Origin: Larix kaempferi
Lineage: Eukaryota; Streptophyta; Pinopsida; Pinales; Pinaceae
DNA: 64,000 nucleotides
NCBI GenBank assembly: GCA_027924585.1
Contig: BSBM01000007.1
Span: 5,472,001 to 5,536,000, forward strand
Direction of reading: 5' to 3'
Within the stretch, counting starts at the first letter, position 1, and each line of letters opens with the position of its first letter. Positions 45,171 to 55,922 of this stretch are shown piece after piece. The notes under the pieces are model-generated. The model made no database searches and had not been told where the DNA came from. It saw only the letters and a program-made list of their open reading frames with translations. A program made the position numbers and the translations under genes.

Positions 45171-47509
45171 GTAGAAATTTCATGAATTGATGTTTCTTTT
45201 GCAATTCAAAATTTCAATCTCTTTACTAGAGTTTTCTAGGATCTAAACCTTGTGAATTTCACACCTTGGGGTTGATTTGAAACATAATAAACAATAACAA
45301 CAACAACGAACAATATTTCACTTTATAATAGCCCCAACCCACAAGGTAGTTGAAGATAAAAGATACCAAACTTGTGTTACATGTTTCATCCCTCTAGGAC
45401 AATTTTATTATGTATAAACTAGATTTGAAAATCACTTTATGGTAGCAATAATTATAGTAGTGAACTATTTCTTATGTCCCTGATATCAATTTTAAATCCT
45501 TAACAATTTCAACCTCAAATTAAATTAAGTCAAATTAGCAAGACAAAAGTGTGGAGCAAATTATATGACATAATTTGTTACATTTATTATCAATCCAGGG
45601 TGTTCACAAACTTGTGAGGTACTGTGCAAAGTATATGCAGAGATAATGCCTTAAAGTGCTTCTAAAAAATATGTTAATCACACTTCAAACCCTAACCTCT
45701 ATTCTAAACGTACAAAAACTAATATTTATTAAAGGTGACACTATCCCACATGACTGGTAAGCAGAATAAAAGACTATCTATCAGTCCTTTCTTGTGGATG
45801 CCAACCTCATAAAACCTGTAACAAACCCAAACAAAAATTTCACACAACAGTCCTATTTCCTTTAGAGTCAAACACTATCCAACATGGTTTTGTGAGCCGA
45901 GTGCTGGACTCTCTGTGAACCCTTGAGCTATTGATGTTGATTCAAAAAGAATATTAAGGTAAGAAGCAACTCAATTTTCATCAATCAAACTAATCACACC
46001 GAGGCCCCTTTAAAAGCAATACAACACCAGTAAATTGAAAAAGGAATGAAACCAGGTCTTTTAACAGAGTCCTTCTAGAACTTAGCACATTCCAACATAG
46101 TCAGCATAGTGAAAATTCCTTCTTTTGTTCATTAAATTTTAGACCTATCCCATCATCTTCAAATTCTAGCTTTAAAGGTTTTGCACAAGTTCCTTTATGA
46201 CTAAAACATCTTTATCTTCTTCCTTGGATTCCATTGCTGAACTACGTGCTCGAATTATTTTTATCTTCACCCCCTGTATCTACTGCAACTGTGGGTTCAT
46301 TTCCTTCTCTTAATACATTCTTCTGTTCAAGTACTCATTCTATAACATCAACCCCAGGAAAAAATCGATTTCTGGCTAAAAATTCTTCCCAATTATCCTT
46401 CCTTTTGTTCAATTCTCCCATAACTAAGATTTTGATAAGGCCATGATGAAACATATTTTACATACATGATTCTTCCCCGAGATTCTAACGTCATCTTAGA
46501 GAGTGACATCTTCGGAAAGTATGGTAAATATAATCTCTATCTCTTGAAGTATGCTAGGAGTCTGATGTGAAATGAAAATGTTGAACCAAAATGCTCTTCA
46601 CAAGTAATGGTCCTCTGTAGAATAAAGAGAAGATCACGTTACCTTTTCTTGAGCCAATTATGAGGTAAACCCTTTTTGGGGATATTGGTTGCTATGGCAA
46701 TTGAATCCTTTGTTATTTGAAACTACAAGTCTCCTATGCACACACGATCATTATGAAAACTTCATGAAAAAACCTTGGTGACCTGTGTGCCATACCCTTT
46801 TCATGAAAAATGGCAACCATCCTACTTTCTCCTACACAAATATGGGCATGATTTATTACCTTTAAGCATGGGATGACATTATTGATCAAAATATGGTCTT
46901 TTAAGCTCACTAGGTTGATAAATAGGATAATTATGGAGGAGAAAAGGTCAGAAATAGGGTCTTTAGGCAAAGAGTCAAAAGAGAGTCTCTAAAATAAGTG
47001 TTGGAAATTAGCAAACCATGGAGACAATTATAATTGAATATCAAATATGTAATAAGAGAATTTCGGATAGTTGAAAACTTTATATCTATATAAGACATGA
47101 AGTTTAGGTACATACTCTCAACTTAAGATAAGTTGGTGTAAACATTCAAGTTCTCCAAAACCCTGGCTAGGAGAAAACATGAAAAACCCTATCTCCACGA
47201 AAGATACTCCAACAAGCTAGAGTTAGTTGCAAGTCCTCTTTGGCCTCATGCAAGGTGTCTCCTATTCCTTTCATCCTCAGGAAGTACAACCTCGGTTTTT
47301 TCCACAAACCCTAACTCCAATCATTCCTTAGGGATCAAATACTAACCCTAGACTTCAAGAAATTCTTAAGAAATCCTATGTCTCAAGACAAGAGAGATAA
47401 ACTTCAATGAATGAATAAGGGAGAGAGGGGCTAGCACTCATCCTACATCTCTACACACAATATATATGAGATGTAACCTCTCCAAGCATGAATGATATCA
47501 TCATCTCCA
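45171..47509. other. AT-rich DNA, no features resolved
   Basis: The left end is probably Z's LTR. No coding region or repeat boundary could be supported. Confidence 0.45.
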
Positions 47510-47975
47510 ATGTCATGTTCCCAAGGTCCAACCCTAGCATGTCATAAGAGAAATATCCCAATAAATATACCTTATTTCCTCTTCATAACTTCTCCTAGGG
47601 TTTTCTCATGAACCCTATCCCCTTACTCCTACAAGTACAAAGAAAATAATATAATAATGATATGAGAAATGACCAAGTCTCCTTCCTCTATTCATAAGGT
47701 AAGTGAAGGGAGGTCTACAAGTTAAGTGGACCTAGTCCACTACAAGCAACCTACAAGATGCAAGTAGGTCCACACATGTGAAGCGCTCCTCCTACACCTT
47801 CCTCTATTCATAAGGTAAGTGAAGGGAGGTCTACAAGTTAAGTGGACCTAGTCCACTACAAGCAACCTACAAGATGCAAGTAGGTGTGGACATGTGAAGT
47901 GCTCCTCCTACATGTGACATATGTCAAACTCTAAGGTGATGAATATACACAAGAAAACGTCCAAGAGATCATGGG
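47510..47975. repeat. Dispersed repeat, copy 2, with a 117-bp internal tandem duplication
   Basis: Homologous to 2510-2870. The block from 'ccttcctctattcataagg' to 'gtgaagcgctcctccta' is repeated twice in tandem (about 47683-47797 and 47798-47912), whereas copy 1 has it once. Confidence 0.8.
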
Positions 47976-50900
47976 GATTCTGTACCAAATTACACTCTGC
48001 ATCTGTGTTGATTCAAGCTTCTTAAGCTTCAGTAGGCTAGCATTCATGATCATAGCGTGTGATTTTGTTCATTCTGATCAACATTCAGGTGTGCAATATA
48101 TTTGAGATCTCCTTTTTCATGACCTTTTGAAATAGCAAATAATTCTATCAATGGGATAGCAAGAAGAACTGATCTTTTCAAATGTTTCCAACAGCAAAAG
48201 TGTCTTAGTCTCGATATCAACACTATCATTCTGGTATCTAGTTTCATGGATGAATTATGGAAGAGCTACAAGAAAACCTGTAGCTACCTTCATGAATTGA
48301 GGCAGTTTTGACAGCAGCTAGTAGTTTGCAATTTATCCTCTGTTTTTCAGCTTAGAATGTACAAGCTATTTTCAAGTATCTGGGCGAAGTAAGATCTTTG
48401 AAGTGATCCAGGAAGATCATGTAAATATGTTTTTAAAGACTGGTTCAAAATTAGAACTAGTACCAGAAATGGTATGGGAAATTCTCTGCACATTGCATCA
48501 GCTAGCAACATCTTCAAAGCAATGATTGGAATCCTATAAGAGTAAGTATTGGCACATCTGGAGGTAAAAGCATTTAAATTCTTGAATTATTAAGACTTAG
48601 GAAAAGTATGAATATCTAACTTCTTTTGTGCTTGCCAACTATCCTAAGGATATCTATGTTGCACATTCTTCCCTTCATTTTAAAAGAATGGCTACCTCGT
48701 GCCTTACTAAAAATACTTTGACTATCATCTATATCATATCCTACTATTGTCCTCTCGTATTATGTTTCTTATATTGACTTAAATCATTATATCTTATTTT
48801 GAATCACTGCAAGGATTTGAAATAAGGATTTGTGTAAGCCTTTTATCCACATGACTGTTTGCATTTCCTCATCCAGATTTCCATTATCATTTTCTGTTTA
48901 AGATAACAAATCTCTCAAGCTTTGGCTTCACAAAATGTAGAGCAGAATATGTGGAAACTTAAATATCTCAGTCACTATTTCAGGATTATGTAAACAACCA
49001 AGGTAGCATTATTTTGTTTGATTTTGGAGAAGAATCCTCTTTGCATGAGGACATGCAAAAATTTAGGCTTGGGGAGTGTTGGGTTTGAATTTTGTCATCC
49101 TTTCGTCTATCACATTAGCCTTTTACTGCTCTTATGATTCTGTATGCTTGCACTTTTGAAGCCACAACTTCCTCTAGACATGCATAATGAGACCCAACTA
49201 TTTATTTATGTTTATTCCTCTATTTTTCATAAATTTAAAGGGTTTTAAATTATCAATTTGACTACTGATGAATGTCCAATTCTCATGGCTATTTCCAGCA
49301 CTGATTCCGATACTAACTTCGGCACTAGTTGTTTTAGTTTTCCTATGAGAAATTGAGCATATGGTTTTATTTCTACGATCTTCAATATGGATCCATGTTC
49401 TTTAAACAACATTCAAGTTGTTTATATGCAGCTCCAGCCTCCAGTCAAGATTGTGCTCAATGCTTTTATAAAGATTGCCAAACATAGATTTAGTTAAAAG
49501 ATGAAGTTTCTGTAACATGAATTCCATCTCATTAATCACCCTATGGTTAGTCGTTTCAGTATTTTGAACAGCTGTCTTGGCATGCAAATTGTGAATGTCA
49601 GAGAGAGTGGATCACACTATCAAATTTCAACTCAATGATTTCATATTATTCTTTAGTATGCAATCTTCATAAAAGAGGGAATGCACTCTACCTGCCATTC
49701 ATTCATATTGAATCTCTGTTCAATTTCAGCACTGTTTCTTCGATAATAGTTGCAACAAACTCACAGTCAAAGGGTGCTCAATTCAACAATTTCATATATT
49801 CTATTTTTATGGTTAAATTGGGGGAATAATGGACAATTTGTAATGTGTGTTCTCTTTATCATTTGATGGAAAGTTCGAGATCTTGAACAAAGAAAGTATG
49901 CTCAGAGCATTTGCATAGAGGGAGCCTACCATTGTTGATTTCTTTACATCTTGCCAAGCTGGATATATCATTCTATTGTTGAGGCAATCGTTTGGCCTTG
50001 TTTAGTCTATTACATAGACTCAATCTTGATCCAAGTATAGGAAACAAGTGTATTGTTGGAGGGGAATGTTAGACATAATTTCAAAGTTCTTCGTTCCATT
50101 GGTTATCACAATCCCCCTTCTTATTTGACCAACGTGGTTTGCAGTCGGCACGACATATTTCATATTAAAAAACGGTGCGTGGCCAAGTATTTGAAAGCAT
50201 GGACAGAACTTGGCAAAGATATTTGTGATAATTTTTTAATGAGAAATGAATAAAACTTAAGGAATTTACTATAGATTTGCATCACATTCACCAAATGTGT
50301 TCCTACAGAAAAATCTCCTTTACAAAACTGTTGCTCAAATATGTAACAAGTCAAGAGAGATAGAGGAGGTTACTGACTTTTCATTGTAATCATAAGCTTC
50401 CACGATCATCACGAGACCACCACGAGTCCTGCTATATTGTAATGTATGGAAATAGGGAATTCTTTTCTTGGCAGGTGGTAGAGGAGATCCTTGGTCAAAG
50501 CAACAAGTCTTAGGCTTCATAAATGTAACCATATCAATGAATATTTAGCTCACGTGGAGGGAACGAAGGGATTCTCATTACTTTGGTCATGAGAATATCT
50601 CTATTTATAAATAATCTTATATGATGACTCATATGTATTATGTTGAGTCGTTGACAGATGTAAATGAAGATTGAGAAATAGGGGAATTGTTTCTCATGAG
50701 AAGTCTCTATTGCTTTATATATACATCCAGATCTTTGATTGTAAAGGGAGTGGGGAGAGTTATATTAGCAGAGGTAGAGATTAGAGAACAAGGTAGATAG
50801 AATTTGGATCAAAGATGTTATAAACTCTGTTTTGTGCTGCTGGTATTTTTAATAAAGAAATGATACTTTTTCCTGCTTTGATGTAGCAACGTGACCTTGT

Positions 50901-51399
50901 TTAATGGTAACATGTTTTGAGTTGGAGGGCCCCTTCTTGGGCATGTGCAACATCAAGTTTTTATGCATTTTAGTATTTGAATACCTTATGTTGATTTCAG
51001 ACTATGCTTTCAACACTTCTATTTCTGTTAATGTAATTAGTGGAGTTCCATGTATTGTGTAGAGTTGACATATTGATGTTATTTTCCATTTGGAAGATTA
51101 GAAGCTTGTTTATGTTTATTTGATGAAATTGGGTTAGATTAGTTGCAGCTTGCAGCTTATATTCAGTTGAGGAGAGTAAGCCATATTAGCCACATTTTAA
51201 GAGATTCCTTGGTAATTCATTTTCAATAGCTTACATTCAATTGGCTGAATTAAGTTAGATTAACTGCTTTACTCCTGCACATATTGTGCTTGTGCCTCAA
51301 ATTCTACGACACCCTGGTTGATGATTTGATGACGGAGAGTTGTGCATATAATTCTCTCAACAATACTGTTAGAGTGCAATACTTTAATGCTAATTACCA
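47976..51399. other. AT-rich DNA, no supported genes
   Basis: No long frames or recognised motifs. Purine tracts followed by TGTT at 49066-49080 and 50057-50072 hint at retroelement 3' ends, but no partner LTRs were found. Confidence 0.45.
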
Positions 51400-53065
51400 C
51401 AAAAATGTGTTAGCCTCGGGGCATCATCAAATGTTCATGTAAATATTCCATGGAATTGAAATTGTCTTTGACCTATTGGTTTGGAGATGTCGTACATAGT
51501 GATGCCATCCCATAACTTTAGAAGTTCATCAATAAGAGGCTCAATATATGCGTCCATATATTTAATGTCATACGTTCATATCACATTGAAAGTATAATAA
51601 ATTATTATATCTAGCAAACAACTAAAGTAAAATTGAAATGATATGTATTTGAAAACAATATTATTAATTTGAATATATACCTAGAACAATCATTGCCAAC
51701 ATTGTGCACTCCCTCTTTATTGACATCCAAGGAGGAAGGTTATTGTTTATAACAAAAATAGGCCACTAAGTAAATAGATCTCATCTCCCCAAATGGATTA
51801 ACACCATCAACTGCCAATGAAAGCCTAACATTATGAGGTTCTCCTTTAAAAACTACCCATCTTTCTTCGATGTCCCTAAATGTGGTACCATGTACAATAA
51901 TTCACATAACACCATCTTCACTCCTGTTCTGTGCATGGTAATCCATAAATTGTGCCATGTTTTTGCACCTAAATAATCATTGAAAACGTGGAATTATGGG
52001 AATATGACGAAGAACCTTGCAAGGCACCTTATTTGTTACTTGATCGATCCAATATATACTAATTCCACTTTGAGGGAATTTTGACTTTGTTGCATGTTGC
52101 CCATAATATATAATATGGTCATTAGGACATGCATCAATGGCTTCGTATTCCATTCCTAAATCTTTCATAATGAGATAAAATTATGGGTATGTGAGGTAAA
52201 TGATTTGGTGATGGTAGGAGAATATCACCTAACAATATACAACATTCAAACAAAAATTTAGAGTAATGAATATTGCTAATCAATTTTGCATCAACCTTTT
52301 TACAATCTAATTAACACTTATAAAAATAGAAAGAAAAAAATGGTATTTAGTATATATGAAGAATGATATTGCATACCTTTGGATCTATGTGAGGCAAGTG
52401 TTAGATAAACCATTCAACACTTTCAAGTTCACCAACAACAAAATCACAGAGATAATATTTGTCTTTGAGCCTTCATATAAGGGTTTTTCTGCTTTCTCAA
52501 CGAGAGGTACATCTTCAACATATCCATCAAAGTTATCATCCATCGATGAAGCATGAAAGGTGTCGTTGATCAATCTATTTATCCCATCATTATGAATTAT
52601 ATCAATATCATCATTTTCCTCGGCCATAGGATTAACTTCATGATCTCCATTATCTGCTCCAAGATTATCTCCATCAGCTTGTTTACCAATATTTCTACTA
52701 CAATTTGGAACATCCTACTTTTTGTTCGATCCAATACTAGGATGCTTTGTCTTTGTAATTAAAAATTACAATAAAATATTTTTAGTATATATAAATCAAA
52801 TATTAAAACAACAACTTAATCAGAATAAAAATTAAACATGTAACAAAGAAAGTTGTCCAGTACATCTTACCATTGGATGATATTCATGCCCCCCTTCAAA
52901 GTGTCCATATTCACAACAATGGTTTTTAGCTATAGACCTAAGAAATTATTCTATTCAATCCCTTGCAATTTTTGTAAGGGCGCCGACATTTACCATCACC
53001 AAGTTTCTCCCTTAACTTAGCAAAAGTCCTCAAAATTTCCTTGTTTGAAATTTGCATTGTTAACT
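51400..53065 (-). pseudogene. CACTA (En/Spm) transposase tnp2 relic, minus strand
   Basis: On the minus strand: a Transpos_assoc-type motif (CCEYGHFEGGHEYHPMV, about 52935-52860); an N-terminal piece with VPLVEKAEKPLYEGS and LLLVNLKVLNGLSNTCLT (52627-52385); KDLGMEYEAIDACPNDHIIYY and KVPCKVLRHIPIIPRFQ (52168-51977); then, broken by a stop, VFKGEPHNVRLSLAVDG and NPFGEMRS (about 51870-51790) and LLKLWDGITMYDISKP (about 51530-51480). These match the order of plant CACTA tnp2 transposases. The catalytic core is missing or decayed and CACTA termini were not found. Intervals between pieces may include introns. Confidence 0.85.
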
Positions 53066-53151
53066 ATATAATTTAGTTAATGAAACTATAAGTAGATAGG
53101 AAATTGTTGCAATGATGTTATAGTTTCGTTAATACTTTCACAGGTTGCAGT

Positions 53152-53476
53152 TATTTTCATGGGGAATTGGAGCCCTGTGTGGAGTTTTTGTTCTCGGTGC
53201 GTTTCAGACTCCATAGTTGAGTCCATCTTCAGGAGAGAAGGTATCTCAAATGAAAACTCCACGAATTTACAATTTTTATATTATTTGTTTTTGTTAATGT
53301 TCTTTAAGAGAGAGTCAACCTAATTAATTATTGTTCCTATGTATATTTTTTATTAATAATACTCCACAAATTTTATTTTTATTTTTATTTCAATTTATCA
53401 TTAATTGTTACTATCTTATTTTATTCCAACCTATCATTCTAAATTTATTTATGTTATAATTATTAATATATTCTAG
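53152..53476. repeat. Left inverted repeat of the Penelope-like element
   Basis: Plus-strand sequence matches the reverse complement of 55593-55910 from 'tattttcatgg' to 'tattctag' with modest divergence. Confidence 0.92.
53196..53232 (-). ncRNA. Hammerhead-ribozyme-like motif (candidate)
   Basis: Minus strand has CTGAAGA (fits CUGANGA), then a hairpin GACTC-aactatg-GAGTC, then GAAAC: the core order of a hammerhead ribozyme, with one extra base beside the hairpin. Hammerheads are known in Penelope-like elements. Helices I/III and the cleavage site were not established. Confidence 0.35.
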
Positions 53477-53537
53477 TTATATTTCTAAATTTTTAATATT
53501 CTTGTATATATATATATATTATATTTATTATTCCTAA

Positions 53538-53569
<32 letters not shown>

Positions 53570-53793
53570 AAACAAAATTAAAATAAAACTTATATGTTAT
53601 TAGTTAGTTATTAAATCTTTTCTAATATTAATTTTAATTATTTAATTATTTTTAATTTTATTTTAGAAAGTATAACCTATAAGATCTTATTAGTTCTTTT
53701 TATTATTTAAATCTTATATTTTCTCTTTTATATATTATTTTTATTAAATTTTTAATTTCATCATTACTATATTTAAATTTAATTCCTTAATTT
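53477..53793. other. AT-rich 3' untranslated segment of the Penelope-like element
   Basis: Very AT-rich with an (ATT)n run near 53542-53566; non-coding, between the nuclease stop and the left inverted repeat. Confidence 0.7.
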
Positions 53794-54231
53794 TTAATTT
53801 TTATTTTTAATTTTATTTTGCAAGGAGTGAATGATAGGTTTCCAAGAATCACATAGGGTAAGGTCGTCATCTCTATTGAAGTTTCTTGGTTGTTTCTCAA
53901 TTTCTATTGCTTCATGTATGCGTCTTCTATTGTAGTTCTCTTCAAGTGCTATGACGTTTGCTTCTTCAATGCATACATGGTGGTTTGTCATTGATGAATG
54001 CTCAACCACGACTGATTTCTTAATTCTTTCATGAATAACGATTGTGCAATGCTCTTTTAACCTTATCTGAATTGAGGGTCCCGTCTCACCTATGTACACA
54101 TCTTTGCATGAGCACAGAATCGAATAAACACATTTCCTTAGTTTTGGGTTGATGGGGTCTTTTGCTTTGTCTAACAAATTTCTTAGGGAGTTAGGAGGGA
54201 AAAGTATTGTTTTGATCTTCTTCTTCTTCAA
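53794..54231 (-). CDS. GIY-YIG endonuclease domain of the Penelope-like element
   Basis: In frame with RT, after its TAA, with no ATG of its own, so it is expressed only if the stop is read through or was a recent lesion. Linker KIKTILFPPNSLRNLL leads into CVYSILCSCKDVYIGETG, the GIY-YIG pair (here VYS and YIG) with Cys residues typical of the Penelope type. Then IRLKEH (catalytic-type Arg), HSSMTNHHVCIEEANV, and EAIEIEKQP with the conserved Glu; ends SWKPIIHSLQNK. Likely role: nick the target DNA for target-primed reverse transcription. Length and motifs match complete domains. Confidence 0.9.
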   Translation of the reverse strand: MKKKKIKTILFPPNSLRNLLDKAKDPINPKLRKCVYSILCSCKDVYIGETGPSIQIRLKEHCTIVIHERIKKSVVVEHSSMTNHHVCIEEANVIALEENYNRRRIHEAIEIEKQPRNFNRDDDLTLCDSWKPIIHSLQNKIKNKN

Positions 54232-54243
54232 AACTTTGGCAAT

Positions 54244-55557
54244 TTAATTTGTTGTTCCTTGGATATATGGGAGAAATGTTCTTCCTATGTCTTCTTGTTT
54301 ATTGTTACAATTTTTATTTTCTATGCCTCTTGCTCTTCTGAATGCTCTGTTGATATCTTTTCTTCTGTAACCATTGTTTTGGAGGGTTTTTTCAAGGTGT
54401 TTTAGTTCATCGTCAAAGTGTTCTTTATCAGAAATTCTGATAGCTCGTGTAGCGAGTGTGTGCAATATTCCTAGTTTTTGTGAAGGGTGATGGTGTGAGT
54501 TGGCATGTAAGTATGTGTCTATATGGGTTTTCTTACGATACAACTGGTGAGCTAGGGAACCGTCTTCCTTCTTAGTGATCAGTATGTCAAGAAAAGGAAG
54601 GGAGTTGTTTTCTTGGATCTCCATGGTAAATTTTATGTGTTCGGATTGATTGTTCATGTGCATTAGGAAGTCATCTAATTTCTCTTTTCCATGTGGCCAA
54701 AAGAAGTTGGTGTCGTCCACAAATCGTTTCCATTCTTTTGGTTTTAGCGGGTATGAATCCAATGCTTTCTTCTCAAAGTATTCCATGTAAAGGTTGGCTA
54801 TCACTGGGGAAAGGGGAGATCCCATTGCAACACTGCTAGTTTGCTCATACAATCCTCCACGAAAGGTGAAGTAGGTAGATTTTAAACAAATTCTTACAAG
54901 GTTGGTTATTTCTTTACTAGTGATCTCTTCCACCACATTGATTGCTTCTTCCACAGGGATTTTTGTGTAAAGTTGAGTTAAATCAAAACTCACCAGCATG
55001 TCGTTATCCTCAATTTGTATATCCTTTATGTTTTCCACAAAATGTGTTGAATCTTTGATGTATGAAAACGTGTGTCCAACTAATGGTTTTAGGGTTTTTG
55101 CAAGGTATTTTGCTAGATTGTAAGTTGGTGACCCAATGGTGTTCACAATTGGTCTTAGTGGCACACCATTTTTATGAATCTTCAGGAGTCCGTAAATTCT
55201 TGGGATGATAGGGTTCTTTGGGGCCAGTTTCTTTTTTAATCTATTATCTAATGAAGACTCATTTATGACTTTGTTAACCTCTCTAATAATCTTGGTACTT
55301 GGGTCTTTCACCAGTTTTTTATAGTAGCCAGTTGTTGTGAGATGTTCTTTCATTTTAGCTTCATAATCCGTGGTGCTCATTACTATTGTTGCATTTCCTT
55401 TGTCCGCCTTCATAATCATAATTTCCTTGTTAGTTTTTAAGTGTTTAATGGCTGCTGCTTTATTCTTGGTCAAATTGTGTTTAGGAGGTTTTGCTTTCCT
55501 TAATATCACTGCACAATCCTGCCTTATTTCTTCTGCGGTGTCTTCAGGAAGTGTCAT
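54244..55557 (-). CDS. Penelope-like reverse transcriptase
   Basis: 437 codons from ATG 55557. MKADKGNATIVM (N-terminal RT motif), PRIYGLLKIHK and PLRPIVNTIGSP, motif A SFDLTQLYTKIPV, motif B VAMGSPLSPVIANLYM, catalytic box KRFVDDTNFFWP, and SLPFLDILI. All three catalytic Asp are present (FDL and VDD). The frame is open upstream into DIVCAIEDSV at the inverted-repeat edge; typical Penelope RTs extend further, so the N-terminus is truncated or spliced. It ends with TAA (54246-54244) eight codons before the nuclease linker. Telomerase-like RT family; uses target-primed reverse transcription. Confidence 0.93.
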   Translation of the reverse strand: MTLPEDTAEEIRQDCAVILRKAKPPKHNLTKNKAAAIKHLKTNKEIMIMKADKGNATIVMSTTDYEAKMKEHLTTTGYYKKLVKDPSTKIIREVNKVINESSLDNRLKKKLAPKNPIIPRIYGLLKIHKNGVPLRPIVNTIGSPTYNLAKYLAKTLKPLVGHTFSYIKDSTHFVENIKDIQIEDNDMLVSFDLTQLYTKIPVEEAINVVEEITSKEITNLVRICLKSTYFTFRGGLYEQTSSVAMGSPLSPVIANLYMEYFEKKALDSYPLKPKEWKRFVDDTNFFWPHGKEKLDDFLMHMNNQSEHIKFTMEIQENNSLPFLDILITKKEDGSLAHQLYRKKTHIDTYLHANSHHHPSQKLGILHTLATRAIRISDKEHFDDELKHLEKTLQNNGYRRKDINRAFRRARGIENKNCNNKQEDIGRTFLPYIQGTTN

Positions 55558-55592
55558 CACTGAATCTTCAATGGCGCATACAATGTCTTCAT

Positions 55593-55910
55593 CTAGAATA
55601 TATTAATAATTATAACATAAATAAATTTAGAACGATAGGTTGGAATAAAATAAGATAGTAACAATTAATGATAATTGAAATAAAAACAAAATTTGTAGAG
55701 TATTAATAATAAAAAATATACACAGGAACAATAATTAATTAGGTTGGCTCTCTCTTAAAGAACATTAACAAAAACAAACAATATAAAAATTGTAGATTTG
55801 TGTATTTTTCATTTGAGATACCTTCTTTCCTGAAGATGGACACAACTATGGAGTCTGAAACGTGTTGAGAACAAAAACTCCACACAGGTCTCCAATTCTC
55901 CATGAAAATA
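55593..55910. repeat. Right inverted repeat of the Penelope-like element
   Basis: Reverse complement of 53152-53476. It contains the hammerhead-like motif on the plus strand at 55829-55867, but its hairpin is damaged here (GACAC instead of GACTC). Confidence 0.92.
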
Positions 55911-55922
55911 GATGTTATAGTT

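Larger units (their letters stand above)
53126..55910 (-). mobile_element. Penelope-like element with RT and GIY-YIG nuclease (Dryad-like)
   Basis: Minus-strand RT (55557-54244) and GIY-YIG domain (to 53794) in one frame, broken by a single TAA. It is flanked by inverted repeats of about 320 bp (53152-53476 and 55593-55910), a known variant of Penelope pseudo-LTRs. A 12-bp direct repeat gatgttatagtt flanks it (53114-53125 and 55911-55922), a candidate target-site duplication. The RT frame starts right at the inverted-repeat edge, so the usual N-terminal ~100-150 residues are absent or in another exon. GIY-YIG Penelope elements in plants are known chiefly from conifers. Confidence 0.92.

Noticed and set aside
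49066-50072. Purine tracts followed by TGTTGGG and TGTTAGAC, like the 3' ends of retroelements
   Set aside because: No upstream coding relic and no matching LTR end could be identified.
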